Positions 54,842-62,748 of a stretch of 64,000 nucleotides of DNA are shown here, piece by piece (position 1 is the first letter of the stretch; the number at the start of each line of letters is the position of its first letter). The notes under the pieces were generated by a model, which had not been told where the DNA came from, did not search any database, and was given only the letters and a program-made list of their open reading frames with translations. This DNA comes from Allorhizobium ampelinum S4 (lineage in GTDB: Bacteria; Pseudomonadota; Alphaproteobacteria; Rhizobiales; Rhizobiaceae), in the NCBI RefSeq assembly GCF_000016285.1, contig NC_011991.1, forward strand, positions 1 to 64,000, given 5' to 3'. A program made the position numbers and the translations under genes.

Positions 54842-55782
54842 TGTTTCACACCCCTGTCAACGGCGGGGAGGGCGCTCAGCTCTCCTCGATCCGCCTTCGC
54901 GTGTTGTCGCTCGGCGCTGGCGTCCAGTCTACGACGCTCGCACTGATGGCAGCGCATGGCGAGATCGGACCCATGCCCGATTGCGCGATTTTTGCTGATA
55001 CCGGTTGGGAGCCGAAAGCCGTCTATGAACATCTCGAATGGCTGATGTCGCCCAACGTCCTGCCGTTCCCGGTTCATATCGTATCGGCCGGTAATATCCG
55101 CGAGCAACTGATACAGGCGGGCCGCGGCAATCGCTGGGCGTCCATTCCCGCTTTCACAAAATCCGTGATCCGCTCCGGGACAGAGCTCCCGATCCTGGAT
55201 GAGGACGACGAGGGCGAGCTGATCGAAATCGGCCGGCGGCAGACGAAGGTCGAGACGGTATCGATCGGCATGCTCAGGAGGCAATGCACGGGCGATTTCA
55301 AGATCGTGCCTATCCGGCGAAAGGTGAGAGAGCTTGCCGGACTGACCCGCAAACGGTCCCCGAAATGTGCGGTGGTTGAATCGTTGATAGGCATAAGCCT
55401 TGATGAGATCGTGCGTGCCAAGCCAAGCTTCGAGGCGTGGCAAGTGAAGCGTTACCCGTTGATCGAGCAGCGCCTAAAGCGTTGCGACTGCCTGGCTTGG
55501 CTGCGCCGGCATGGCTATCCCGAGCCCCCGAAATCCGCCTGTATCGGCTGCCCCTTCCATGACAATCGCCGCTGGCGCGCAATGCGCGATCACGATCCCG
55601 AAGCATGGGCCGATGCAGTCGATGTCGATCGGGCAATCCGCACGGGCCTTCGGGGCATTCGCGGCGAGGTCTACCTGCACCGATCCTGTGTGCCGTTGGA
55701 GGATGCCGACCTGTCGACGGCGGCCGATCACGGCCAACTCGATCTGTGGCCAAACGAATGCGAGGGCATGTGCGGGCTGTGA
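54841..55782 (+). CDS. PP-loop (PAPS reductase-like) protein
   Basis: A 313-residue protein of the adenine nucleotide alpha-hydrolase superfamily. The PP-loop is LSLGAGVQSTTLAL near residue 25, and IFADTGWEP follows, as in PAPS-reductase-like proteins. A C-terminal CIGCPFHDNRRW supplies two cysteines in a likely metal site. Phage and plasmid members of this group have unclear roles; DndC, used in DNA phosphorothioation, is a distant relative. No other dnd gene is present. Confidence 0.8.
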   Translation: MFHTPVNGGEGAQLSSIRLRVLSLGAGVQSTTLALMAAHGEIGPMPDCAIFADTGWEPKAVYEHLEWLMSPNVLPFPVHIVSAGNIREQLIQAGRGNRWASIPAFTKSVIRSGTELPILDEDDEGELIEIGRRQTKVETVSIGMLRRQCTGDFKIVPIRRKVRELAGLTRKRSPKCAVVESLIGISLDEIVRAKPSFEAWQVKRYPLIEQRLKRCDCLAWLRRHGYPEPPKSACIGCPFHDNRRWRAMRDHDPEAWADAVDVDRAIRTGLRGIRGEVYLHRSCVPLEDADLSTAADHGQLDLWPNECEGMCGL

Positions 55783-56074
55783 TCAGCCGGATGTTTGAAC
55801 GACGGTGATGACGCGCGGCTGACCAAACGGAGCGGCCGCGGTTGCTCGAGAACGTGCGTGGTATCCGTCGTCGCCACCCCGGAGCAGAACCAATCCCGCT
55901 CTTTGTCGATGGGCTCCGTCGAGCCCCGGCCTTGTACGATCAACCCGTAAAGGGTCGGACTACGCAAAGCGTGCCGCCGCAGGCTTCGCCTTGCGGTGAT
56001 CGCGGCCGGAGGCCCGACTTCAGGGGGAGCCATCGAGCGGGAATGGTCCCGCTCCAGGATGGAGCCAACTCGCC

Positions 56075-56260
56075 ATGTCGCACAATCTCAGCCTCGCACA
56101 AAGCCACGCCTTCGACCTCGCCCGTACCCTGATGGTCCCTGTCCTCCTGTTCAGATCCGGCAACGAGTTCGGCGTCCTGCCGGCCGACGAAATCGATGGC
56201 GAAGACGATCTGGAGATCGTACACGAATACGATCCATTCGATGCGCGCCCGGCTCACTGA
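56075..56260 (+). CDS. small conserved plasmid protein
   Basis: A 61-residue protein, MSHNLSLAQSHAFDLARTLM at the start and an acidic second half (IDGEDDLEIVHEYDPF). GGATGGAG lies 11-18 bases upstream. The shift from a basic leader to clean coding sequence at this ATG supports it. Function unknown. Confidence 0.55.
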   Translation: MSHNLSLAQSHAFDLARTLMVPVLLFRSGNEFGVLPADEIDGEDDLEIVHEYDPFDARPAH

Positions 56261-56380
56261 GCCGGATCGACGGCTTGCGGTTCGCCGCAAGCTCCGGTTC
56301 CCGGAGGCCTTGGCCGTCTGATGTTATCTTCGGCTCGATCAAAGTCGATCCAGAATGAGCATCTGGGGAAGACAGTGATA

Positions 56381-56806
56381 TCATTCCGGTGCAGCAGGTT
56401 TCGGCGTTGGCGCGGGAAACGGATGTTGATGTGCTCCTATAGCCGCAAGGCGGGTTTCCGTCTCCGCTGAAACCAGTTGCCAAAGCCCGCTGGAAAACGC
56501 TCCGGGCACCCCATAGCGCGCGAAGTGCGGTTTGATGAGATTGAACCCGCGGGAGTCTCCCGACTGATAATGCCGGAATATCCAGTACGCGATCAGATCC
56601 GCCATCTGAATTAAGCGTGAAGCTTTCGAATCCAGAAATAGCGGCACTTCTGCAAAGTTTCGTAATTGTCCGTTTGCATGGCCGATGTGTTTAAAAACAT
56701 GCGAGAGGGTTTGGATTTTCTCTTCGTAATTGCTTTTGTCGAGGATCACGAAACCACGCTCCGGGTTCTTTTTTCGGAACAGCGTGTTGAGAAAGCCGTC
56801 ATGCAG
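56381..56806 (-). pseudogene. DUF3800 protein, 5'-truncated
   Basis: The minus strand encodes the C-terminal half of a DUF3800 protein: RGFVILDKSNYEEKIQ, RNFAEVPLFLDSKAS, RLIQMADLIAYWIFRHY. Catalytic-type residues typical of DUF3800 N-termini (an early Asp-Asp) are missing, because similarity stops near 56806 where the plasmid leader sequence begins. No proper start codon is available. DUF3800 proteins have an RNase H-like fold and occur near mobile elements. Confidence 0.7.
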
Positions 56807-57383
56807 CCAACACCTGGTTCGCGTACTTGCCAAAGGCGCCGGTCGCTCCATCGACAGCAAAGACGTCGGGTGACATTGGCACCGCGATCGATGCACATGG
56901 CAATACCGGAAAGTCGCCCATCCTCACTGACTGGACGTGGAGGCTTCAAGCGGTCCATGGTGGTGGCGATGGGCCAGCATGGTCCAACCTCGCATCGTGG
57001 TCGAGAAGCAACGGACCTGGCTTGGTAGCGGCCATTCGCTTTGAGCTCATCCGATCGATCGCCACTGCCAATCCCCTTCACGTACCGATTGCCGTCTCTT
57101 CTGCGGGCTCGATGGGGCATGTCTGACCGGGGACCGGCTGCGCCTCGATCGTCTTCCCGCAACGGTCGTTCGAGACTTTCTTCCCCTATCGGAACCCACC
57201 CCACACGACCAGTCGAGCGGGGACCCCGGGTCGCCGCTATTCCTCGCGCGACAAGAAACCCACTCCCGACCGCCTTCCACTTCGTTTCAGCCCCTCCGGG
57301 GTGCGGTCCGATCGTCCCCGGTCTTTGCGACTGCCATCGAGGCCGCGAAGAGCGCGGTCCGAAACCAGCGAAAGGAAATGACA

Positions 57384-57695
57384 ATGGCAACCATCGGCAC
57401 CTTCACCACCACTGAAAACGGCTTCACAGGCTCGATCCGCACTCTCGCCCTCAACGTCAAGGCCCGGATCGCCCGCGTCGAAAACCCCTCCGAAAAGGGC
57501 CCGCACTTCCGCATCTACGCCGGTAATGTCGAGCTGGGAGCCGCCTGGCAGAAGCGCTCCGAGCAAACTGACCGCGACTACCTCTCGGTCAAGCTCGACG
57601 ACCCGAGCTTCCCGGCTCCGATCTACGCGACGCTCGCCGAGGTCGAAGGCGAAGACGGCTACCAGCTGATCTGGTCCCGCCCGAACCGCGATTGA
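57384..57695 (+). CDS. DUF736 protein
   Basis: A 103-residue DUF736 protein, a small beta-rich family very common on alphaproteobacterial plasmids. Visible features are [20 protein letters not shown], the [15 protein letters not shown] core and [25 protein letters not shown] lies 8 bases before the ATG at 57384; the ATG at 57378 is too close to it. A frameshifted second copy and a more decayed third copy lie downstream. Confidence 0.9.
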   Translation: MATIGTFTTTENGFTGSIRTLALNVKARIARVENPSEKGPHFRIYAGNVELGAAWQKRSEQTDRDYLSVKLDDPSFPAPIYATLAEVEGEDGYQLIWSRPNRD

Positions 57696-57706
57696 GGCTC
57701 GCCACC

Positions 57707-57728
57707 GGCCCCGCCACCTGGCGGGGCC
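57707..57728 (+). terminator. hairpin after the DUF736 gene
   Basis: GGCCCCGCC and GGCGGGGCC form a perfect 9-bp stem with an ACCT loop, 11 bp after the stop codon. No T-run follows, so it may be an mRNA 3'-end protector or a weak terminator. A close counterpart follows the second DUF736 copy. Confidence 0.6.
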
Positions 57729-57865
57729 ATATCCCGCAGGCGAGAAGCGGGAACCACTATCGTCAGATATTAGGGCCGGCCTCCAAGCCACAGGCAGCAG
57801 CGCCACTGCCCTCGATTCAACTAACCATCCATGCTACATTACGATTTAGCAAATCGAGGATCGTC

Positions 57866-58111
57866 ATGGCACACGCAATCCGTCATTCCGACGCCACTCC
57901 CGAGCAGGTCATTCGCACACTCGCACGTCAGCACGGCATTGTCGCCGAGCGCAACGGGACCGACGACATGGCCGACACCATCACGCGCCTGTCGGGCGAT
58001 GACGTAATCCACGACGAGATCGAAGATCTTCTCGTTACGATGCAACGCAAGGGCGTTATCACTGACGTTCAGGCGAATGCCCTTTACGGGAATTATCTAG
58101 CAAGCGCATGA
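57866..58111 (+). CDS. small partner of the Fic toxin (VbhA-position antitoxin)
   Basis: An 81-residue protein directly upstream of the Fic gene, its stop overlapping the Fic start (ATGA). VbhA-type antitoxins stand in exactly this place and block the Fic active site with an S/T-x3-E-G/N helix. I do not see that motif clearly here, so the antitoxin call rests on position and size. The C-terminal ITDVQANALYGNYLAS looks like a conserved tail. Confidence 0.65.
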   Translation: MAHAIRHSDATPEQVIRTLARQHGIVAERNGTDDMADTITRLSGDDVIHDEIEDLLVTMQRKGVITDVQANALYGNYLASA

Positions 58112-59485
58112 CGTTCGACCGTTTCGGCGATTATTCGACAAGAGGTTATCTGAGAAATACCTTAGGAGCCGACGAAAACGTGGTTAAGCGCCTGGAACAC
58201 CGGGCTTTCCGCGCCAATCTCGACTCCGCGCTTGACAGCCTGAAATCCAAATCGACGCTTGCCTGAGGACGTTTTGCAGGTCCATGCAAAACTGTTCTCG
58301 AGCATTTATCCATGGGCTGGCCAGGATCGCATAGTTACGGCCCCCGGTAGCGCCATCGGTAAGAATGGCAATTTCGATCTTTTCTCGCATCCTGCAGATT
58401 CCCGTAGAGCTGTCGAGACGGCTCTGGAAATGGCCGCCGACAAAAATACGATGCGGGCCAGACCCGGCGAGGTCATGGGCTATCTGGCCTACGCGCACCC
58501 ATTTCTTGACGGAAACGGGCGCACTATCATGACCCTTCGCGCCGAACTTTGCCGTCGCGCTGGAATCCACATCGACTGGTCGCAGACCAACAAGTTCGAC
58601 TACCTCAATGCATTGACGAAAGAACTGGACACTCCCGGCAAAGGTCACCTGGACGCTTATCTGAAGCCATTCCTCCGGATCGAAGCGTTGGACCAGGCCC
58701 AGTCGGCAAACATGCTGCGCGATTTGCCGGGGCTTAGGCCTTCGGCGGTTCCGCAACAAGGACCGGTCATCGTGCCGAAGCGCGACCTGGACCCGACGGC
58801 GACGAAGGCTGACATTGAGAGGGCATTGGCGGCAAACGATGCTTTCGTTGACAGCGATCGCAAGCTCGAACAGATGGCTGCAAGCGTCTACAAAGACCCG
58901 GTGCCCCTCATAAAGGACATTCGAGAGGCGGCACTGACAGGTTCTATTGGCGATCAGTCAGTCGTCAAGCGCATCGATCTGGACCCGGATTCCTACGGAC
59001 CATACAAGGGCGCCGGCGGAATCTTTTCCAGCCAGCAGGAGAGGAAAGACTATCGCAATGCCACTGCCGCGCGATCCGGTTTGAAAGCCGGAGCGGAGCA
59101 CCTGATTTCGACGGCTCATGGCATCCGCCAGGCTCTCGCCAACGAAAAGCAGCAGCTTGCGGAGCGGGATAAGATTGAAATCCGATTGCCGGACCCCGTG
59201 ATGATGAATGCCATCGAGAAGAGCCAGCCATTGTCTGACGCGCAGGCGGCCGAGATAGACAAGGCCATTCGTTCATTCGAACATCGTTTTGGCGATGATG
59301 TGGGCAAGGTGCGGACTGCCCTCAATCTCGCGCCTTTGGCTGAGAAGCATGGGCTCGATACCGAACAGCTCACCATGGCCCGCCAAGTCCTGAAAACGCT
59401 CGACAAAGGCCAGTCTCAAGCGCGCGAGCAGGCACAGGTCATCAAGCAGTCTCAGGGCCAAGCCAGGGGCGGTCCCACGCGGTAA
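58108..59485 (+). pseudogene. Fic-BID (VbhT-like) toxin with a frameshift
   Basis: The first 52 codons (STRGYLRNTLGADENV) end at a TGA at 58264. The matching frame resumes from a TTG at 58259 as PEDVLQVHAKLFSSIYPWAG; one extra base in the ACGCTTGCC stretch accounts for it. The Fic motif HPFLDGNGR is intact (residues 80-88 of the second part). The C-terminal 200 residues resemble a BID domain, the signal by which type IV secretion systems recognise substrates. Fic enzymes AMPylate targets (VbhT acts on GyrB/ParE). With the frameshift the full protein is not made unless ribosomes slip or the base is an assembly error. Confidence 0.85.
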
Positions 59486-59889
59486 CCGGGCAGCCGGCGA
59501 GACAAAGAGTGGTCCAATGCCTTTGCAAAGCAGATAGCCATTCACTTTGAGCTCATCCGATAGATCGCCACTGCCAATTTCCTTCACATACCGATTGCCG
59601 TCTCTTCTGCGGGCTCGATGGGGCATGTCTGACCGGAAACCGGCTTCGCCTCGATCGTCTTCCCGCAACGGTCGTTCGAGACTTTCTTCCCCTATCGGAA
59701 CCCACCCCACTCGACCAGTCGAGCGGGGACCCCGGGTCGCCGCTATTCCTCGCGGGTCAAGAAAGCCTCTCCCGGTCGCCTTCCTCTTCGTTTCAGCCCC
59801 TCCGGGGTGCGGTCCGATCGTCCCCGGCCTTTGCGACTGCCATCGAGGCCGCGAAGAGCGCGGCCCGAAACCAGCGAAAGGAAATGACA

Positions 59890-60199
59890 ATGGCAACCAT
59901 CGGCACCTTCACCACCACTGAAAACGGCTTCACAGGCTCGATCCGCACGCTTGCTCTCAACGTCAAGGCACGCATCGCCCGCGTCGAAAACCCCTCCGAC
60001 AAAGGCCTCACTTCCGCATCTACGCGGGCAATGTCGAGCTGGGTGCAGCCTGGCAGAAGCGCTCCGAGCAAACTGACCGCGACTATCTTTCGGTCAAGCT
60101 CGACGATCCGAGCTTCCCGGCTCCGATATACGCAACGCTCTCCGAGGTCGAGACGAGGACGGCTACCAGCTGATCTGGTCCCGCCCGAACCGGGACTGA
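59890..60199 (+). pseudogene. DUF736, second copy, frameshifted
   Basis: It starts exactly like the intact copy ([20 protein letters not shown]), but one base is lost near 60006 (CCGACAAAGGCCTCACTTCC against CCGAAAAGGGCCCGCACTTCC). The frame resumes as [15 protein letters not shown], and a second base is lost near 60157. The product would be truncated after about 40 normal residues. Confidence 0.85.
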
Positions 60200-60214
60200 A
60201 CAAAGATCGCCAAC

Positions 60215-60237
60215 GGCCCCGCCCGACAGGCGGGGCC
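60215..60237 (+). terminator. hairpin after the second DUF736 copy
   Basis: GGCCCCGCC and GGCGGGGCC with a CGACA loop; the same 9-bp stem as at 57707-57728, with a different loop. Confidence 0.6.
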
Positions 60238-60359
60238 TCTGTCCCGATCGGCAACCGCATCGATCACAGCGTTGCCATTTTATAGAATCGTCCCTCTACG
60301 CGAGGTTCATTGATACTTCTGCCGCTCACGACGACAAAGAACGTAAAGGAGTGTACTTT

Positions 60360-60677
60360 ATGACAGACATCGAAATCACCCCTGCTGAAACGGATGACAT
60401 CGCCGCCGTAGCCACGCCTGCCCAGCGAAACCCGATAAGGGACGGCTTCGATGCGGAAATTCACCTACCGAGCACGATTTCCAAGGAGTTCCTGTCGGCA
60501 GCGTTGCTGTGGGCTATCGAGAACAAGGCCGAGTTCGGCGTCTTTCACGATCCGCAACAAATCGTTTTCGCGTTCCTTGGCGGCCACAGCCACTACATGC
60601 CCTCCCGATGGTCCGACAAGCGCTGGCATATCGGCCGGGAGAACCTCGATCCCGGTTTCTCTCCAGAGGACGCCTGA
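60360..60677 (+). CDS. small hypothetical protein
   Basis: A 105-residue protein from the ATG at 60360, preceded by AAAGGAG. The first 25 residues are acidic. The later part has an aromatic stretch HSHYMPSRWSDKRWHIG. No family recognised. A short leading ATG at 60351 is possible but less well placed. Confidence 0.6.
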   Translation: MTDIEITPAETDDIAAVATPAQRNPIRDGFDAEIHLPSTISKEFLSAALLWAIENKAEFGVFHDPQQIVFAFLGGHSHYMPSRWSDKRWHIGRENLDPGFSPEDA

Positions 60678-60765
60678 CATCGAGAGCAGAGGCGGCTTCG
60701 TCCGCCTTTGCTTTTCTGCAGAGTAGGAACCGAAGCCCGGACGCGCCGTTCCGACAGCTAGAGCA

Positions 60766-60960
60766 ACAATGGCCCGCAATTCCACATCTAGGCTGGCGAA
60801 CCGGCTTCCACGCGGCTTGGTACAAGCGCTCCGCACCCGATTATTCACGGTCGAGCGGGACGCGCCGATCTACACAACGCTTTCCGAGCTCGAACGCCAG
60901 GAAGGCGACCAGTTGATCTTGCGCCGGCCAACCCGGATTGTTCGAGGTTCGCCGCCGGCC
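60766..60960 (+). pseudogene. DUF736, third copy, heavily decayed
   Basis: Pieces of a DUF736 gene appear in different frames: GPQFHI near 60773, AAWYKRSAPDYS near 60812, and DAPIYTTLSELERQEGDQLIL from about 60860. Several frameshifts separate them. It is more diverged from the first two copies than they are from each other. Confidence 0.6.
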
Positions 60961-60996
60961 CCGCAACCAGGCGGGTTCTCTTGAAGTCTGAACGTG

Positions 60997-61031
60997 AAGC
61001 CGGAGGTGGGCATCGAGCCCACCTCCGGCTT
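60997..61031. other. perfect 15-bp-stem hairpin
   Basis: AAGCCGGAGGTGGGC and GCCCACCTCCGGCTT form an uninterrupted 15-bp stem around ATCGA. No T-run follows on either side. It stands 14 bp after the last reading of the third DUF736 remnant. Possible roles are a terminator, a single-strand initiation structure or a transfer-related site; sequence alone does not decide. Confidence 0.7.
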
Positions 61032-61240
61032 ACTGGTGCCATACGGAGAGGGCGTGGTCTGATCAGATCGAGCTATGGTGCCGGGACGCCATGACGGCGT
61101 CAAGGACTTCGCGGTACCCCCAAAATGCTACGCATTTCGGCTCCCCCACTCGCCGCCTCTGGCGGTCGCTGACGCGATCCCTGACCCCGCCATGCCGTCC
61201 CGCCGCCGGTCATCGTCTTTCACAAACTCAAGGAGATGAG

Positions 61241-61414
61241 ATGATGACGATGATCCTGGAAATCCAAATCGAAGAGCTTCGCCTGGAACTGAACAGCGCT
61301 TTTGACATCATCGAGCGCCGCCAGATCGAAATCGAGCTGGAGCTTGCCCGGGCCGAACTGGCTGTAACGCTGGCCGAACAGGATGGCGTCATCGACGCAG
61401 AACCGCCCTTCTGA
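61241..61414 (+). CDS. small helical conserved protein
   Basis: A 57-residue Glu/Leu-rich protein that is almost one helix (IEELRLELNSAF, IERRQIEIELELARAE). AAGGAG lies nine bases before the ATG at 61241; ATG at 61244 is an alternative. The regular heptad-like spacing suggests a coiled coil. Function unknown. Confidence 0.6.
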   Translation: MMTMILEIQIEELRLELNSAFDIIERRQIEIELELARAELAVTLAEQDGVIDAEPPF

Positions 61415-61701
61415 GGGCGGCACCACCTTTGCCGACCGACGTCGGCGCTTATTATCGCGAGGCAAGGATCTGCTGCAGTTTCCTTGTCGATCTGCTTCAT
61501 CTGCACCGGGGAGGATGCACCCCGTTCGTCATGCGCAACCTGCCGGCGCCAGAATTTTCCCCGCCGCTTCGCGTCTCCTCGCCCGACAAAATTCGGGTGC
61601 CGGCAGGTCCTCCGCTTTGCTGCGGCCTTGGCAGGTGCAGCACTCCTTGTCCGGGCTGCCACTGATCCCCGCGATGACCGCAATCGACAAGGAGAAACAC
61701 C

Positions 61702-61875
61702 ATGCAACAACTCGCTCAGTTCCTGAACCGCACCGGCCGACGCCTCCGTACCCTCGGTAAGGTGATCGTCCACTTCTTCCGGAAGGGAAAACTCGGCCTG
61801 AAGCTCGCAATCAAGATCCCGTTCTTCGTCAAGATCGAGGCAACTTTCGAAACCGACTGGTATCGCCGACATTGA
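61702..61875 (+). CDS. small basic protein, 57 residues
   Basis: A short gene with AAGGAG nine bases before its ATG. The product starts MQQLAQFLNRTGRRLRTLGK and is Arg/Lys-rich with a hydrophobic, amphipathic middle (LGLKLAIKIPFFVKIE). It could be membrane- or nucleic-acid-associated. No family recognised. Confidence 0.55.
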   Translation: MQQLAQFLNRTGRRLRTLGKVIVHFFRKGKLGLKLAIKIPFFVKIEATFETDWYRRH

Positions 61876-61929
61876 CGCCGTGCGGGCCGCATCGCTCGGT
61901 CCTTCATTTCCGGTTGCCCGGATCGGTCG

Positions 61930-62196
61930 TCAGCTTCGGGGTGTCAAAACGGTCTGTCTCGGCCGGTATCCGCGTGCGCGTTTCTGTTTCGTGAGATCGA
62001 GAAACAGACGGACAGCCTCTTCTTCCCGGTCGAACAGATGTGCCTTTGCCTGCCCCCCTGTTCCGATGCGGCCCCATGTTCTGGTAAGGCACGCCTCGCC
62101 GAACAACGTCTCGGTAATCTCCAGGACATAATAGCGGGCCAGGTTTCTGGCCGGGTCGGTCCGTTCGATATAGAGTTGATATGGCTGAGCAAGCAT
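61930..62196 (-). CDS. WGR-domain protein
   Basis: An 88-residue protein that is nearly all WGR domain: LYIERTDPARNLARYYVL, then RTWGRIGTGGQ, which contains the name-giving Trp-Gly-Arg, and AHLFDREEEAVRLFLDL. WGR domains bind nucleic acid, as in PARP relatives; free-standing copies are common on rhizobial plasmids. ATG at 62196 fits the conserved start; ATG at 62223 is possible. Confidence 0.82.
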   Translation of the reverse strand: MLAQPYQLYIERTDPARNLARYYVLEITETLFGEACLTRTWGRIGTGGQAKAHLFDREEEAVRLFLDLTKQKRARGYRPRQTVLTPRS

Positions 62197-62748
62197 GGCT
62201 CCAGAATCCGCTATAGAGGCCATAGGGTCCAGTGAAAGATTTGAATCGGTCGGCGCCCACCGATTCACGTCGGTGATATGCGGTGGAGAGTGCTGTCATG
62301 AACCAAGGCGTGGGCGGGCCGATCTTCGACCGGACGGCTCTGCTCGCTTCGCTCACCGAACCCGCTGCGCGGTTTCGTCCATGCGGCAACGATCCTCCCG
62401 CGGCAAGGCGCAGCGCCGAGGGCGTTCGATGGGCCGAGTTGTGCCGGAGTGATAAATGGTCGTTTGTACGGGCAAGCGGTCGCGCCTTTCAGCCGCAGGC
62501 TGTTTGTCTCTCCGAACCTCAATTTGACGCCGGCCCACCCGGCGTCAGAACAGCGCGGCCTCTCCACCATTTCCCAGCCCCTATTCGTTTCTGCCAGATT
62601 GGTTTTCCAGCCCGGAGGGCCGGAGCGGGCTTCCCATCAGGAAGTGCGCGAAGCAAGCGAAGGCATGAACGCGCTCCTCCATTGCGCCGAAGAGAATGCC
62701 GCAGCTTGTGGTAAACCTGGCCGAAGGCCGCCGTTTGATGTAACGGCG
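62197..62748. other. intergenic stretch without a recognised gene
   Basis: About 550 bp between the WGR gene and the end of the coupling-protein gene. Open frames on the plus strand here continue antisense into the coupling-protein gene and show no family resemblance. Nothing further recognised. Confidence 0.45.

Larger units (their letters stand above)
57031..57730 (+). repeat. 0.7-kb direct duplication, copy A
   Basis: The sequence from GCCATTCGCTTTGAGCTCAT through a DUF736 gene and its hairpin is repeated at 59537-60240 with scattered substitutions (roughly nine in ten bases match by eye). Copy A carries the intact DUF736 gene. The two copies flank the Fic module in direct orientation. 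Confidence 0.9.
59537..60240 (+). repeat. 0.7-kb direct duplication, copy B
   Basis: Second copy of the segment at 57031-57730, same orientation, shifted by about 2.5 kb. It carries a DUF736 gene broken by two single-base deletions. Confidence 0.9.

Noticed and set aside
56827..57126. 99-codon plus-strand open frame before the DUF736 gene
   Set aside because: Part of it lies inside the duplicated leader and does not keep a conserved frame between the two copies, so it is not likely coding.
49571..57377. Search for an oriT near the relaxase-like and leader sequences
   Set aside because: No stretch resembling the known rhizobial nick regions (GGGCGCAATTATACG-type) was seen, so none is claimed.
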